A stretch of DNA of 64,000 nt from Neobacillus sp. YX16 (GCF_030123505.1 NZ_CP126115.1:3672001-3736000); one strand, 5' to 3'. Shown: positions 9,339 through 17,504, counted from the stretch's first letter. The notes: generated by a model not told the origin, from the letters alone. Program-made: numbers and translations.

Positions 9339-9491
9339 CTATTCAAACACCCCTTGTAATCTAGTAATAATGCTCAAGATTAGGAACAATTAACTAGTTC
9401 TCCTAACTTGATTATATATAATTCTGTATTTTCTGAATAATAAAAATAACGACATATTATGACATAAACTGTAAACAGATAGTTATCAGTA

Positions 9492-10487
9492 TTATTGTTG
9501 TATACCTTTTCCGTTTATTGTCAATAGTTTTTCAATTGGCATTTTTACAAGATGAGAGAACTTTTCAAATGCTAGATTTGAATTTAAATCCACTCCGATT
9601 AAAGTGATAAAAGGGTGGCTTCCATATTCCATAAAGACTTCCCAACTCAGTCTATTCCCAATTAATTGAACTAAATAAATGCTATTGTCTTCTTCTAAAT
9701 AAACAAACCCTTTTGCCCTAATTAAATTTGGCTTAAGACACAAGAAATACTCCTCTATGATGCTTTTAGTTACTTTAATTGGAACAGGAATGGAAATGGT
9801 AGATAAATATTCGTAAGAAGGTTGGTCTGCCTGATACCCCATATCCTCTGAAGCTGGTAAGGATTCTACATTCTGTTTTTTTCCGGTTCTATTAATAGTA
9901 AGCAGTTGATCCAGACCGACCTGACCTCTAATCGTGAATAGAAGCTCAGCTGAATCATTTACCTCTTCGATTAAGGTAACAATTTTTGATTTATCAAGAT
10001 TCTCTACCAGATCTACCTTATTTACGATAATGGAATCTGCAGAACGGAGCTGTCTTGCATAGGTGGTCCTCATATCGAGAGACGTTATCCCAGAGATAGT
10101 TTCAGCATCTACAAGCGAAACCAGACTTTTCATGTAAATACGAGAGATTAATTCTTTTTTCAACATTTCATCCATGACTTCCTCTGGATTAGCAATGCCT
10201 GTTAATTCAACAAAAATGATGGTTGGGTTTGTCTTTAATAGTTGTTCAAAGCTATTTATCAGTTCACTTTTTTTACTGCAACAGACACATCCGTCATTTA
10301 AAGACTGAATAGGTACAGAACTTCTCCCATTAATAATGTGGCTGTCAACGTCCATCTTTCCGAATTCATTCATGAGAATCCCAAACTTCATGTCCTTTTG
10401 CTTTGATTCCTCAAGCAAATTTAATAATAGAGTTGTTTTTCCACTTCCTAAAAATCCACTTAAAATAATCACCGGCACTCTGCTCAT
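9492..10487 (-). CDS. G3E-family (CobW/COG0523) metallochaperone GTPase
   Basis: 331 residues. P-loop GFLGSGKTTLL at residues 11-21, the CVCC metal-binding motif characteristic of COG0523, the switch element VELTGIANPEE, and NKVDL for guanine recognition. A CobW C-terminal domain follows. These GTPases deliver Zn, Co or other metals to target enzymes. It is the last gene of the Rieske operon, 16 bp after the beta subunit, so it may load metal into the Rieske oxygenase or the Zn dehydrogenase. The start has only a weak ribosome binding site (GGTAG), so translation may rely on coupling. Confidence 0.88.
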   Translation of the reverse strand: MSRVPVIILSGFLGSGKTTLLLNLLEESKQKDMKFGILMNEFGKMDVDSHIINGRSSVPIQSLNDGCVCCSKKSELINSFEQLLKTNPTIIFVELTGIANPEEVMDEMLKKELISRIYMKSLVSLVDAETISGITSLDMRTTYARQLRSADSIIVNKVDLVENLDKSKIVTLIEEVNDSAELLFTIRGQVGLDQLLTINRTGKKQNVESLPASEDMGYQADQPSYEYLSTISIPVPIKVTKSIIEEYFLCLKPNLIRAKGFVYLEEDNSIYLVQLIGNRLSWEVFMEYGSHPFITLIGVDLNSNLAFEKFSHLVKMPIEKLLTINGKGIQQ

Positions 10488-10503
10488 AGCTTTTCTACCG
10501 ATT

Positions 10504-10986
10504 CTATAACAAGAAGCTCAAGTTTCCGATAAATTCGTTATTATTAATGAGCTCCACCTTTTTAGAGGCAATTTTCCACGAGTTCTCGTTGATTCTCAGC
10601 TTATGTTCAAATCGGCCAGAATAAATGGTTTGGATACTCCTCCTTAATTCCACAATAATAAAATTAGAGCTTACGGTAATCGCTTGATCAACTTGATCTA
10701 GAACTCTAATATTTGAGATTAAGTGCCTCGTTCTTGATTGCGGCTCTTGACCGTATGCTAAACCACTTTGTAATCGCCAAACCCGTTCTCCCAATCGCTC
10801 TTTGTCGTCGTATATGATTGATACGTGTGTATTCGGATCATAGTGATCCTTATTTGACGGAATCCAATAACAGGCGTCCTCTGTAAATAAATCCAGCCAT
10901 TCATTAAATTTCCCATCATCCAAATAAGAGGCTTCATCTATAAGAAAAGCTTCTACTTCCTTTCGGTCTATAAGAACTCCATTCAT
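10504..10986 (-). CDS. Aromatic-ring-hydroxylating dioxygenase beta subunit
   Basis: About 160 residues with an NTF2/SnoaL-like fold. The N-terminal EAFLIDEASYLDDGKFNEWL, the Asp-rich FTEDACYWIP and TRHLISNIRV are typical of ring-hydroxylating dioxygenase small subunits. The second ATG (10986) is preferred over 10992 because AGGAGG then has normal spacing. It has no catalytic metal and supports the alpha-subunit hexamer. It lies 16 bp after the alpha subunit. No ferredoxin or ferredoxin reductase gene is nearby, so electrons must come from proteins encoded elsewhere. Confidence 0.9.
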   Translation of the reverse strand: MNGVLIDRKEVEAFLIDEASYLDDGKFNEWLDLFTEDACYWIPSNKDHYDPNTHVSIIYDDKERLGERVWRLQSGLAYGQEPQSRTRHLISNIRVLDQVDQAITVSSNFIIVELRRSIQTIYSGRFEHKLRINENSWKIASKKVELINNNEFIGNLSFLL

Positions 10987-11008
10987 TTTCATGCCTCCTA
11001 TTAACCTA

Positions 11009-12187
11009 TTATTCTTTCACCATTAGTCGTCGCCATTCTTTGTATAACGCTCTTGCCGATACCTCATCACTTGAAGTGGCAGTAATAATCCCGTTTTCAT
11101 CTATTTCTTCGCGATTCATTCCGCGGCTGATTTCAAGCCATTCTGCTCCATTCACTCTTGCATTAAGCCCCTCCATGACTCGATCAAATCCAACCTCGAG
11201 GTCATCTACCGTACCAAAACCAGCTGGGCCATAGAAACCTTCATGTTTTCTTAACCTGCTGGCATTCTCTTCTACAGAAACCCCTTTGAGCATGATTGGA
11301 TACAGGCTGACATGCGTCTTGTTAACGGATATAGGTCTCGTTACACGAACTTGAGAACCAACAAAGCCCAGGTTAGGGAAAATAATCAAATTAAATGGTA
11401 ATGCACCAATGCCAAGGTCTCCATCTAATTCATATAAGGAGTGTCCATTGCCCAAGTCGCGTATTTTTTCGTTCTTGTGCATTTTTGAGAAATTAATTCT
11501 TTTTCCCGTTTTATTTGCGACAAGATTAAAGAAACTTCTATGGGTGACACTTAAATGATACGGGTCAATCGTGTTTTCTACCTGAAGCTTCCAATTGCCG
11601 TCAAAGCTGTATTTATGAACACCTGCATTTAGTGCAATACCCTCTGGTCCGGTACTAACGACATAATCGATATATTTACGGGCATGCCCCAAATAGTCTT
11701 CCAGACTAGGAACATCTTCAGATAAACTAGCAAAGATAAATCCCTGGTATACTCCAACCTTTGGAACTTTGATTAAACCCATTTTACAGCGGTCAAATTT
11801 TTCATCATATCCGTCTTGAAATGGCATTCCTGTCAGATCACCATTATTGGAATATGTCCAGCCATGGTAGGCACAACGGAAATAGTTTGCATTTCCTAGC
11901 TCCTGTTGACAAACGGTAGCAGCTCTGTGCCTGCAGCGGTTTAAGACAACGTGTATTTCTTCTGTGTCAGAGTCGCGTGTAACAATCACCGGATTCGTTC
12001 CTAAAACCGTAGTCTTATAGTCCCCTGCATTAGCAATCTCACTTTCATGTGCTACATATACCCATGTATTTTCATAGATTTTCTTCATTTCTTTTTCAAA
12101 TATGGCTTCATCTTTATAGACATCTCCGTGGACTGCACCGGTTTTAACTAGATCCGCAATGTTCAATGTTTCCATCGTCAATTTCAC
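11009..12187 (-). CDS. Rieske aromatic-ring-hydroxylating oxygenase alpha subunit
   Basis: Catalytic subunit, 392 residues. The Rieske [2Fe-2S] ligands are Cys85/His87 (CRHR) and Cys105/His108 (CAYHGW). The mononuclear iron site is in NTIDPYHLSVTH: His211 and His216, with Asp208 as the bridging Asp between subunits. It incorporates O2 into an aromatic or related ring. The GTG at 12187 overlaps the upstream stop (GTGA, 12184-12187); an ATG at 12175 with TAGGTGA upstream is an equally good alternative. Rieske alpha-beta oxygenases are uncommon in Bacillaceae, which suggests acquisition by transfer; that is inference. Confidence 0.93.
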   Translation of the reverse strand: MKLTMETLNIADLVKTGAVHGDVYKDEAIFEKEMKKIYENTWVYVAHESEIANAGDYKTTVLGTNPVIVTRDSDTEEIHVVLNRCRHRAATVCQQELGNANYFRCAYHGWTYSNNGDLTGMPFQDGYDEKFDRCKMGLIKVPKVGVYQGFIFASLSEDVPSLEDYLGHARKYIDYVVSTGPEGIALNAGVHKYSFDGNWKLQVENTIDPYHLSVTHRSFFNLVANKTGKRINFSKMHKNEKIRDLGNGHSLYELDGDLGIGALPFNLIIFPNLGFVGSQVRVTRPISVNKTHVSLYPIMLKGVSVEENASRLRKHEGFYGPAGFGTVDDLEVGFDRVMEGLNARVNGAEWLEISRGMNREEIDENGIITATSSDEVSARALYKEWRRLMVKE

Positions 12188-13281
12188 CTATCTTCCTTTA
12201 GAGATTCGTTGACAACTGCAACATGTATGCATCCATCCTCACCGTATGCATGCATCCTTACTGCTTTGGCGGCTTCCTCGATAGAAAAACTGTGCGTAAC
12301 CATCTTTTCAAGAGGGTATTTTCTTGATTCGATTACCCGTAATGCAACTCCGACAGCTTTCTTTGGCCTGCCAAGTACTCCTTTTACGGTCAGAAGCTTC
12401 CAAGTGATTTTGCTTGACATAAGATTTTGAGATAATTTTTCATCCGTACCTGAGTGAACGATTGTTGCTCTGAGTCCTGCAAGGTCTAATGCAGTTACCA
12501 GCTGTTGAGGGGCAGTTGCTGCGTTAATAATGGTATCTGCCATTTTACCATCAGTTACTGCATGAACTTCTTTAACAAGATCTTGAGTATCTGCAAAAAA
12601 CGTGTGTGTCGCACCATATTCCTTTGCTAATTTTAGACGATGTTCGTCTTTAGACATACCCGTAACAATGATTTTACCCGCTCCTGCTTCTTTAGCCCCG
12701 ATTACTGCACCTAAGCCCATTGGTCCAGGTCCTTGAATCAGGACGGTATCACCGACTTTCGTATTACCAACTTCTTGAACCCAGTGAATACCATTAGATA
12801 TCGGAATATATAGTTGCAAAAGCTCCGGTGAAACATCAGCGCTTGCTTTATGAATAATAGAATTAGGGTGCAGATACATATATTCTGCAAATCCTCCCCA
12901 TAAAGCGGTTTTTTCATGGTCTATCCTCATTGCTCCATACCGTAAATCAAAACATTGTTGATAGTTTCCGGTTAGGCAATTATTACAGGCACCACAGGGG
13001 ATATACTCTTCCACCACCACTCGGTCACCTTCTTGTAACCCCCAGCGTTCTGCAGCCTTTTGACCTAAATTTGTTACCCTGCCAACTATTTCATGGCCAA
13101 TCACACAAGGGAGTTGAAATACCCCATTTCCGCCATTTAAATATGCTTCACTGTCAAATCCACATACCCCGCACGCTTCCACATGTAGAAGGGCGTCATT
13201 TTCACCGGTTTCAGGGATTGGAAATTCCTTTATTTCTATCGTTTCTTTTTCTGTCAGTACAGCTGCTTTTACTTTATTCAA
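12184..13281 (-). CDS. Zinc-dependent medium-chain alcohol dehydrogenase
   Basis: 365 residues. Catalytic zinc region CGVCGFD plus GHEIVGRV, structural-zinc loop with four Cys (CGACNNC and a later QQC), and nucleotide-binding GPGPMGLGAV. It would oxidise an alcohol or diol intermediate using NAD(P)+. The start is TTG: no ATG fits, and AGGAGG lies 7 bases upstream. It is the second gene of the Rieske operon and overlaps the alpha subunit by 4 bp, so a role in oxidising the oxygenase product is likely but not shown by sequence. Confidence 0.9.
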   Translation of the reverse strand: MNKVKAAVLTEKETIEIKEFPIPETGENDALLHVEACGVCGFDSEAYLNGGNGVFQLPCVIGHEIVGRVTNLGQKAAERWGLQEGDRVVVEEYIPCGACNNCLTGNYQQCFDLRYGAMRIDHEKTALWGGFAEYMYLHPNSIIHKASADVSPELLQLYIPISNGIHWVQEVGNTKVGDTVLIQGPGPMGLGAVIGAKEAGAGKIIVTGMSKDEHRLKLAKEYGATHTFFADTQDLVKEVHAVTDGKMADTIINAATAPQQLVTALDLAGLRATIVHSGTDEKLSQNLMSSKITWKLLTVKGVLGRPKKAVGVALRVIESRKYPLEKMVTHSFSIEEAAKAVRMHAYGEDGCIHVAVVNESLKEDR

Positions 13282-13334
13282 ATGATTACCTCCTACTTAA
13301 AATCCGCTCTGTTCTACCCATTCTACTGAAAGGG

Positions 13335-13565
13335 CTATACGTCGTCTGCTTCATCAATCCATCTTGTTTGTGATGGATCTAATAGAGCCGTAAGATCCTT
13401 GTGCGTACTCCATAATAAACTTTCTAATTCAAGGGGATCGAAATAAGAAGTTTTTCCGGTCCGGATATCCTTTATTAATAACCGGTCCCCATTCGCAGAC
13501 CTGTTTAGTTTTACTGAAACATGTGCAAATTCATTTTTTAGGACAAAGCCTTTGCTCAATTTCAT
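13335..13565 (-). CDS. Small conserved protein heading the Rieske operon
   Basis: 76 residues, soluble, no Cys, no membrane segment. The pattern NEFAHVSVKLNRSANGDRLL followed by a Gly-Lys-Thr-Ser and DPLELESLL resembles, from memory, short proteins found beside Rieske dioxygenases that are sometimes labelled dihydrodiol dehydrogenase. It is far too short to be such an enzyme by itself. It is the first gene after the 13589-13604 operator. The ATG at 13565 lies very close to AGGTGA; the TTG at 13559 has better spacing, so the start is uncertain. It could be an accessory or stabilising factor for the oxygenase. Confidence 0.7.
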   Translation of the reverse strand: MKLSKGFVLKNEFAHVSVKLNRSANGDRLLIKDIRTGKTSYFDPLELESLLWSTHKDLTALLDPSQTRWIDEADDV

Positions 13566-13588
13566 TCACCTGCATTCGTTTGAGGTTA

Positions 13589-13604
13589 GTTAGTACCCAC
13601 TAAC
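13589..13604. promoter_or_regulatory. TetR operator upstream of the Rieske operon
   Basis: GTTAGTACCCACTAAC: perfect 6-bp arms (GTTAGT/ACTAAC) around a 4-bp centre, 24 bp upstream of the small first gene. It differs at one centre base from the palindrome at 16235-16250 in front of the TetR gene. A shared TetR target is the simplest explanation. I do not see an unambiguous -35/-10 pair, but AT-rich sequence at 13610-13675 could supply one. Confidence 0.75.
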
Positions 13605-13689
13605 ATAACGTTACACTTTTGCACATTTATATTTACTAGTTATCGATATATTAACAAAATTCTGATAATAAAAAACAAAGTGTGTTAGA

Positions 13690-14499
13690 TTAGCTAGCAA
13701 CAATTCTCCATTGGATATCTTCTTTTTCAGTACCTTCTATGAATTCCTTTACGTCTTGACGACTTTCATAGTCACGGTCTTCTATTCTTCTTCCAGGTAC
13801 GGAAGTATCAAATTCATCAGCAAATGGGAATGGATGAATCAAGATTTCGCCATTTCCTTTGGATTTTACTGTTAAGTGAACCGGTTCGCTTTCTCTTGTC
13901 ATTCTCACTGGACCTAATGTAACTTCATTCTTTTCTTTAGGATTATTTAACCCCATGAATAACCCTAAGCGATCCATAACTTGAAAATACTCATATTGCA
14001 TCCAAATGTTATCTTCAAATTCACTGCGTTTATGTTGTGCTGCCCAATACTGCTGCTTAATATCAACCCATTCCTTTTGGATACTGTTAATAGTTTCATT
14101 CATAAAGCCTCTCAAATCATCTGAAACCTTATAAGTAAAGGTTGGATCATATCCAAATCTACTTGTATAAAGACCGATCCAGTGCATTCCTAGCATCATC
14201 CCTGCATAGGGATCCTGCTTTAAAGTTTTACGATAGCCGATTTCGTAGAATCGAACATGTTCTGGTAAATTAACCTCTAAGAAGTTTGTTGGGCGTTTTG
14301 TAGATTCGTTAAATAATACTTCATCATCAGGCTGCTTCCATCCAGCATCATGTTTTTCAATTCCAAGACTCACCGATTCATGGTTTACTAACTTTTGAAA
14401 CTGTTCGTTTCCCCATAACCTAGATACAGTTCCCATTTGGATGGCATGTTCGTCCTGCCTAACCAACACTAATTTTCCGTCCTGCTTTGAGATTATCAT
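13690..14499 (-). CDS. DUF3891 family protein
   Basis: 269 residues, soluble. The N-terminal LVRQDEHAIQMGTVSRLWG and later ESVSLGIEKHDAGW match the DUF3891 family, with conserved His/Asp residues that suggest a metal-dependent or HD-like active site. The ATG at 14499 overlaps the upstream stop (ATGA, 14496-14499), with a strong GGAGGGGG site. It is the last gene of the TetR-led operon. Function is unknown. Its position implies a role in the same catabolic pathway, perhaps hydrolysis. Confidence 0.8.
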   Translation of the reverse strand: MIISKQDGKLVLVRQDEHAIQMGTVSRLWGNEQFQKLVNHESVSLGIEKHDAGWKQPDDEVLFNESTKRPTNFLEVNLPEHVRFYEIGYRKTLKQDPYAGMMLGMHWIGLYTSRFGYDPTFTYKVSDDLRGFMNETINSIQKEWVDIKQQYWAAQHKRSEFEDNIWMQYEYFQVMDRLGLFMGLNNPKEKNEVTLGPVRMTRESEPVHLTVKSKGNGEILIHPFPFADEFDTSVPGRRIEDRDYESRQDVKEFIEGTEKEDIQWRIVAS

Positions 14500-15206
14500 T
14501 TACCTTCCCCCTCCAGTTTAAGCGTTTCCAAAAGGGATATAACCTGTTGAACAGGTATGACATCACCGTACTTTTGTTGTATATCAAACAAGTTAATCGC
14601 ATGTGTCGTAACGCCACGATCAAATACGCATTCTTCTGGAACCACAACTTTATAATTATTTGAAAAAGCGTCAACTACAGTTGCTCTAATACAGCCGCTT
14701 GTTGTGCATCCTGTCACGATTACACTATCTACTCCCTTTGCTGTTAAAAGAGAAACTAATGGAGTACCAAAAAACGCACTAGGCTTTTTCTTGGAGAGGA
14801 TAACTTCACCATTAACCGGTGCTAATTCTTCAACTACTTTAGTACCCTTTTCTCCTTCTAGGAGCAGCGGGTGATCAAAGATCTGACCCTTAATGGCTAC
14901 ACGGTCATTATCACTGCACTTGGAACCTTCGATAATGGTATAGATCACGGGAAGTCCTTTTTCACGGAATGTTTCTAGTACTCTTCTAATATGTGGAATA
15001 GCTTCCCAACTCGCTATTCCACAACTCGTTGGATATGTTTTAATTGCCTCTTCAATATCCTCTGGGCCATCCCCAGTAAATCCATATTGTACATCAATAA
15101 TCAAGAGTGCTGGTTTTTTCCCCAAGCCATACATCGTTCCTAAACCAGCGCCAGAGTAAATTTTTAAATCACGTTCATCTAAGTATTTTTCCCAGACTCT
15201 AGCCAT
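14496..15206 (-). CDS. Isochorismatase-like cysteine hydrolase (maleamate/N-carbamoyl amidase type)
   Basis: 236 residues with a Rossmann-like cysteine hydrolase fold. The triad is visible: Asp38 (LLIIDVQ), a Lys in SKKKPSAFFGT, and the nucleophile Cys172 in TSGCIRATVVDA. The N-terminal extension plus GLGKKPALLIID resembles N-carbamoylsarcosine amidase and maleamate amidohydrolase more than nicotinamidase. It would release ammonia from an amide or ureido compound. A maleate isomerase-like gene in the same locus makes maleamate an attractive substrate. It sits in an operon with TetR, the DsrE-like gene and DUF3891. Confidence 0.88.
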   Translation of the reverse strand: MARVWEKYLDERDLKIYSGAGLGTMYGLGKKPALLIIDVQYGFTGDGPEDIEEAIKTYPTSCGIASWEAIPHIRRVLETFREKGLPVIYTIIEGSKCSDNDRVAIKGQIFDHPLLLEGEKGTKVVEELAPVNGEVILSKKKPSAFFGTPLVSLLTAKGVDSVIVTGCTTSGCIRATVVDAFSNNYKVVVPEECVFDRGVTTHAINLFDIQQKYGDVIPVQQVISLLETLKLEGEGK

Positions 15207-15221
15207 TTGCCTTCACCTCTC

Positions 15222-15590
15222 TTACCCGTAAGTTATCACCTTATCACAAGCAGCGGTCATTTCGACTAAAACACTAGGAGACCCTAATTCTACTTTTCTT
15301 CCTTGTAGCTCCTCTTCCGTAATACCTCTTGCCCCGCAGGAAACTTGTGATAAAACAATTCGTCCCCCTCGTTCAAGAATTTCATTAACAGAGTTTCGTA
15401 ACTCTGTTGCCGTTACTCCTACACCAAATACAGTGTCAAGATTTTCTTCCTTTAGTAATAGGACTGCACTTCCTGCAAGAAACATAGAGGCCTGATGACC
15501 ATCCCGAAGAGCTGTTTTAGCAATTAGAAAAGCCCTGTCTGCTTGGGTTGGTGCCTCTGGACCGTGTGTTAAATGAACTAATAAATGCAT
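15222..15590 (-). CDS. DsrE-like family protein
   Basis: 122 residues with a DsrE/DsrF-like fold. It begins LLVHLTHGPEAPTQADRAF and contains FLAGSAVLLL, followed by a Cys in SQVSCGARG. In this superfamily a Cys at such a loop can carry sulfur or redox chemistry, but many members are uncharacterised. AAAGGAGG precedes the ATG. The gene lies between TetR (17 bp upstream) and the hydrolase (15 bp downstream), so it is co-transcribed with them. Confidence 0.78.
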   Translation of the reverse strand: MHLLVHLTHGPEAPTQADRAFLIAKTALRDGHQASMFLAGSAVLLLKEENLDTVFGVGVTATELRNSVNEILERGGRIVLSQVSCGARGITEEELQGRKVELGSPSVLVEMTAACDKVITYG

Positions 15591-15607
15591 GTTTTTTTCC
15601 TCCTTTA

Positions 15608-16207
15608 TTAACGTGTTCTTTCATTTACTTCACTAGGAGTTAAGTGGTCGATAAATACCTGGACACTTCCTTTTATTACTGTCTCTTCTGAAAGGGATGT
15701 AATGGTCTCTCCTGAAACGAAAGATCGGGATATAAAAAGACCATAACTCATATATAGAAAATTCATAGCTGTCAGTTCATAATCACAGGCGATAATAAGT
15801 CCTCTATTATTCATCTCTTCTAAATATTTGCCAATCAATTCCTTTAATTGTCTTGGATGCTTATTTACCTGTTCAAGCAGACCGGGCACATTATGGCCTT
15901 CTTGGATGGCAATCTTTATGACATTTTTATTCTTTTTCATGATGGTGTGATAAGTCTCGGCAATCATCAATAAATCTTTTTCTAGATTCCAAATCAACTT
16001 ATGTTCAAAAAGCTCCTTCATCTGAAAACTATAATAGTAACGGTCAATAGCTGCTTCTAATATTTTCTTTTTGTTCGGAAAATGTCTGAAAAGAGTCATT
16101 TCACTCACAGCAGCTTTTTCAGCTATTTGTTTTGTGGTTGCTCCCTTAAATCCTTTACTCGCAATCATATCGATCGCGACTTTCAAGATTTTTTCATCCG
16201 TCGTCAT
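15608..16207 (-). CDS. TetR-family repressor of the catabolic locus
   Basis: 199 residues. The N-terminal helix-turn-helix is clear (FKGATTKQIAEKAAVSEMTLF followed by RHFPNKKKI). The C-terminal ligand domain is divergent, as usual. It is the first gene of a four-gene minus-strand operon. Its own promoter (16266-16294) is followed by the palindrome at 16235-16250, which recurs at 13589-13604 before the Rieske operon. It therefore probably represses itself and the Rieske operon, and is released by a pathway intermediate. Confidence 0.92.
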   Translation of the reverse strand: MTTDEKILKVAIDMIASKGFKGATTKQIAEKAAVSEMTLFRHFPNKKKILEAAIDRYYYSFQMKELFEHKLIWNLEKDLLMIAETYHTIMKKNKNVIKIAIQEGHNVPGLLEQVNKHPRQLKELIGKYLEEMNNRGLIIACDYELTAMNFLYMSYGLFISRSFVSGETITSLSEETVIKGSVQVFIDHLTPSEVNERTR

Positions 16208-16234
16208 ATTCCTTCTACCTACCTAACTATGTTT

Positions 16235-16250
16235 GTTAGTACTCACTAAC
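16235..16250. promoter_or_regulatory. TetR operator upstream of its own gene
   Basis: GTTAGTACTCACTAAC: 6-bp arms, 4-bp centre. It lies 16 bp downstream of the -10 box on the minus strand, so it covers about +9 to +24 of the transcript, a position that would block transcription. An extra overlapping half-site (CTAAC...GTTAG, 16223-16239) extends it. Matches 13589-13604 at 15 of 16 bases. Confidence 0.78.
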
Positions 16251-16265
16251 TTTCTCTTATTATGA

Positions 16266-16294
16266 ATGTTATAATAGTGACAAAAATGTGTCAA
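16266..16294 (-). promoter_or_regulatory. Sigma-A promoter of the TetR operon
   Basis: On the minus strand TTGACA (16289-16294), a 17-bp spacer, then TAACAT (16266-16271). The -35 box is perfect and the -10 moderate. The rest of the 339-bp gap to the SDR stop (16295-16546) holds AT-rich sequence and a short related pair, GTACCGGCAC and GTACAGGCAC (about 16347-16370). No gene is seen there. Confidence 0.65.
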
Positions 16295-16546
16295 TACATT
16301 TTTCTGAATTATTTAAAAAATTAAATAAATAATTAATGAAAAAAAGTACCGGCACAATTGGGTACAGGCACATTCAATTGTTTACTATTGTTCATAGCGT
16401 TCCAACAACTCAATGATTACTTTAAATTAAAGTCGTAACCAATTGATCTCAAAGTGAATTGGAAAGACCGCTTTGTTTTATAAGTCCCAAACTAGAAAAG
16501 ACATCCATACTAATCTTTATATCTACTTTTAAATGAATTTCCTCAC

Positions 16547-17146
16547 CTAGTAAACACGATATGTCTTCCCTGTTTGACCACCTTCTACACTTTTTTGATA
16601 GGCTTTAGCCACTCGGTATGCAGAAACAGGCTCAAATCCAGGAAAATAAGGACCATATTTTTCAATTGATTCAGTTAAGACCGATGGACTAATATTATTA
16701 ATCCGGATTCCCCTCGGTAACTCAAATGCCGCTGATTCCACAAAGGCTTTTATTGCTCCCCCCACCATTGCCGCAGAAACACCTCCCACAATTGGGTCCT
16801 CCATAATAATACCGGTTGTTAAAGTAAAACTACCACTATTGTTTACATGTTCATGACCAAGAAGAACTAAGTTTACTTGGCCTTTTAACTTGCTTAGAAT
16901 CGATTGTTCATTCTTTTCAGGCGTAAGTTCTGTCAGTGGGCCAAAGTATGTGGCACCTGCTGCACAAATAACTGCATCCACCTTCCCTATTTTTACGTAC
17001 ATCTCTTTGATGCTATCTGGCGATGTAATATCGACTATTAACTCTGCTCCATTCCGCCCAGCCGTCACCACTTCATGTCTCGTTTCTAATTCTTTACGCA
17101 CCGCACGGCCAATTGTCCCATTGGCTCCTATTAAAAGAATTTTCAT
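16547..17146 (-). CDS. Short-chain dehydrogenase/reductase
   Basis: 199 residues, shorter than typical SDRs (about 250). The N-terminal Rossmann motif is LIGANGTIG. The NNxxG-like region is replaced by VICAAGATYFG, and the end (AYRVAKAYQKSVEGGQTGKTYRVY) shows a YxxxK-like feature only near the C-terminus, so catalysis is uncertain. GAGGAGG precedes the ATG. It is a single-gene unit between the catabolic locus and the repeat-protein gene. Substrate unknown. Confidence 0.85.
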   Translation of the reverse strand: MKILLIGANGTIGRAVRKELETRHEVVTAGRNGAELIVDITSPDSIKEMYVKIGKVDAVICAAGATYFGPLTELTPEKNEQSILSKLKGQVNLVLLGHEHVNNSGSFTLTTGIIMEDPIVGGVSAAMVGGAIKAFVESAAFELPRGIRINNISPSVLTESIEKYGPYFPGFEPVSAYRVAKAYQKSVEGGQTGKTYRVY

Positions 17147-17504
17147 TTTGAAAACCTCCTCAAATTAGGTGACAATCTAGTTTACGTTTTCTATTTGGTA
17201 TTTCCTTCCTATCATGATGATAATTATATACTATATCTTCCTATCCGATATAATCAACAATAAAATGGATAAAGTGGAAATTTATCCAAAACCTACTTTC
17301 ATTCCCTTGGAATCGAACATAAGGATAGGTTTCTTGCTCCACTTTAAGTCTAACAAGGTAATTAGAGGATTGGCTTTAAAGAAGAAGCACCTAACTTTAA
17401 TAAGAAAAAGCAATGCCTCGTTATTGAAGCATCGCCCTGAAATTGTATGATGATAATCTTCAAATATTTAGGTGGTGGTTTTTCACCCCTATACAATAAT
17501 TTCA
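17147..17504. other. Intergenic stretch before the repeat-protein gene
   Basis: 358 bp. It contains the promoter region of the minus-strand SDR and the terminator of the repeat-protein gene (17405-17436). Short open frames here lack ribosome binding sites or family features and are not called. Confidence 0.5.
17405..17436 (-). terminator. Rho-independent terminator of the repeat-protein gene
   Basis: GCAATGC (17410-17416) and GCATCGC (17429-17435) form a 7-bp stem with one mismatch. On the minus strand it is followed by a T-rich tail (CTTTTTCTTATT). A similar motif (GTTATTGAAGCA next to an A-run) recurs near 17890-17930, after the GH95 gene. Confidence 0.5.

Noticed and set aside
9361..9416. 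Third TetR site before the coxG-like gene (GTTAGG...ACTAGTT on the minus strand)
   Set aside because: It matches only a half-site of the palindrome with wrong spacing, so it was not called. Binding assays could still show a weak site.
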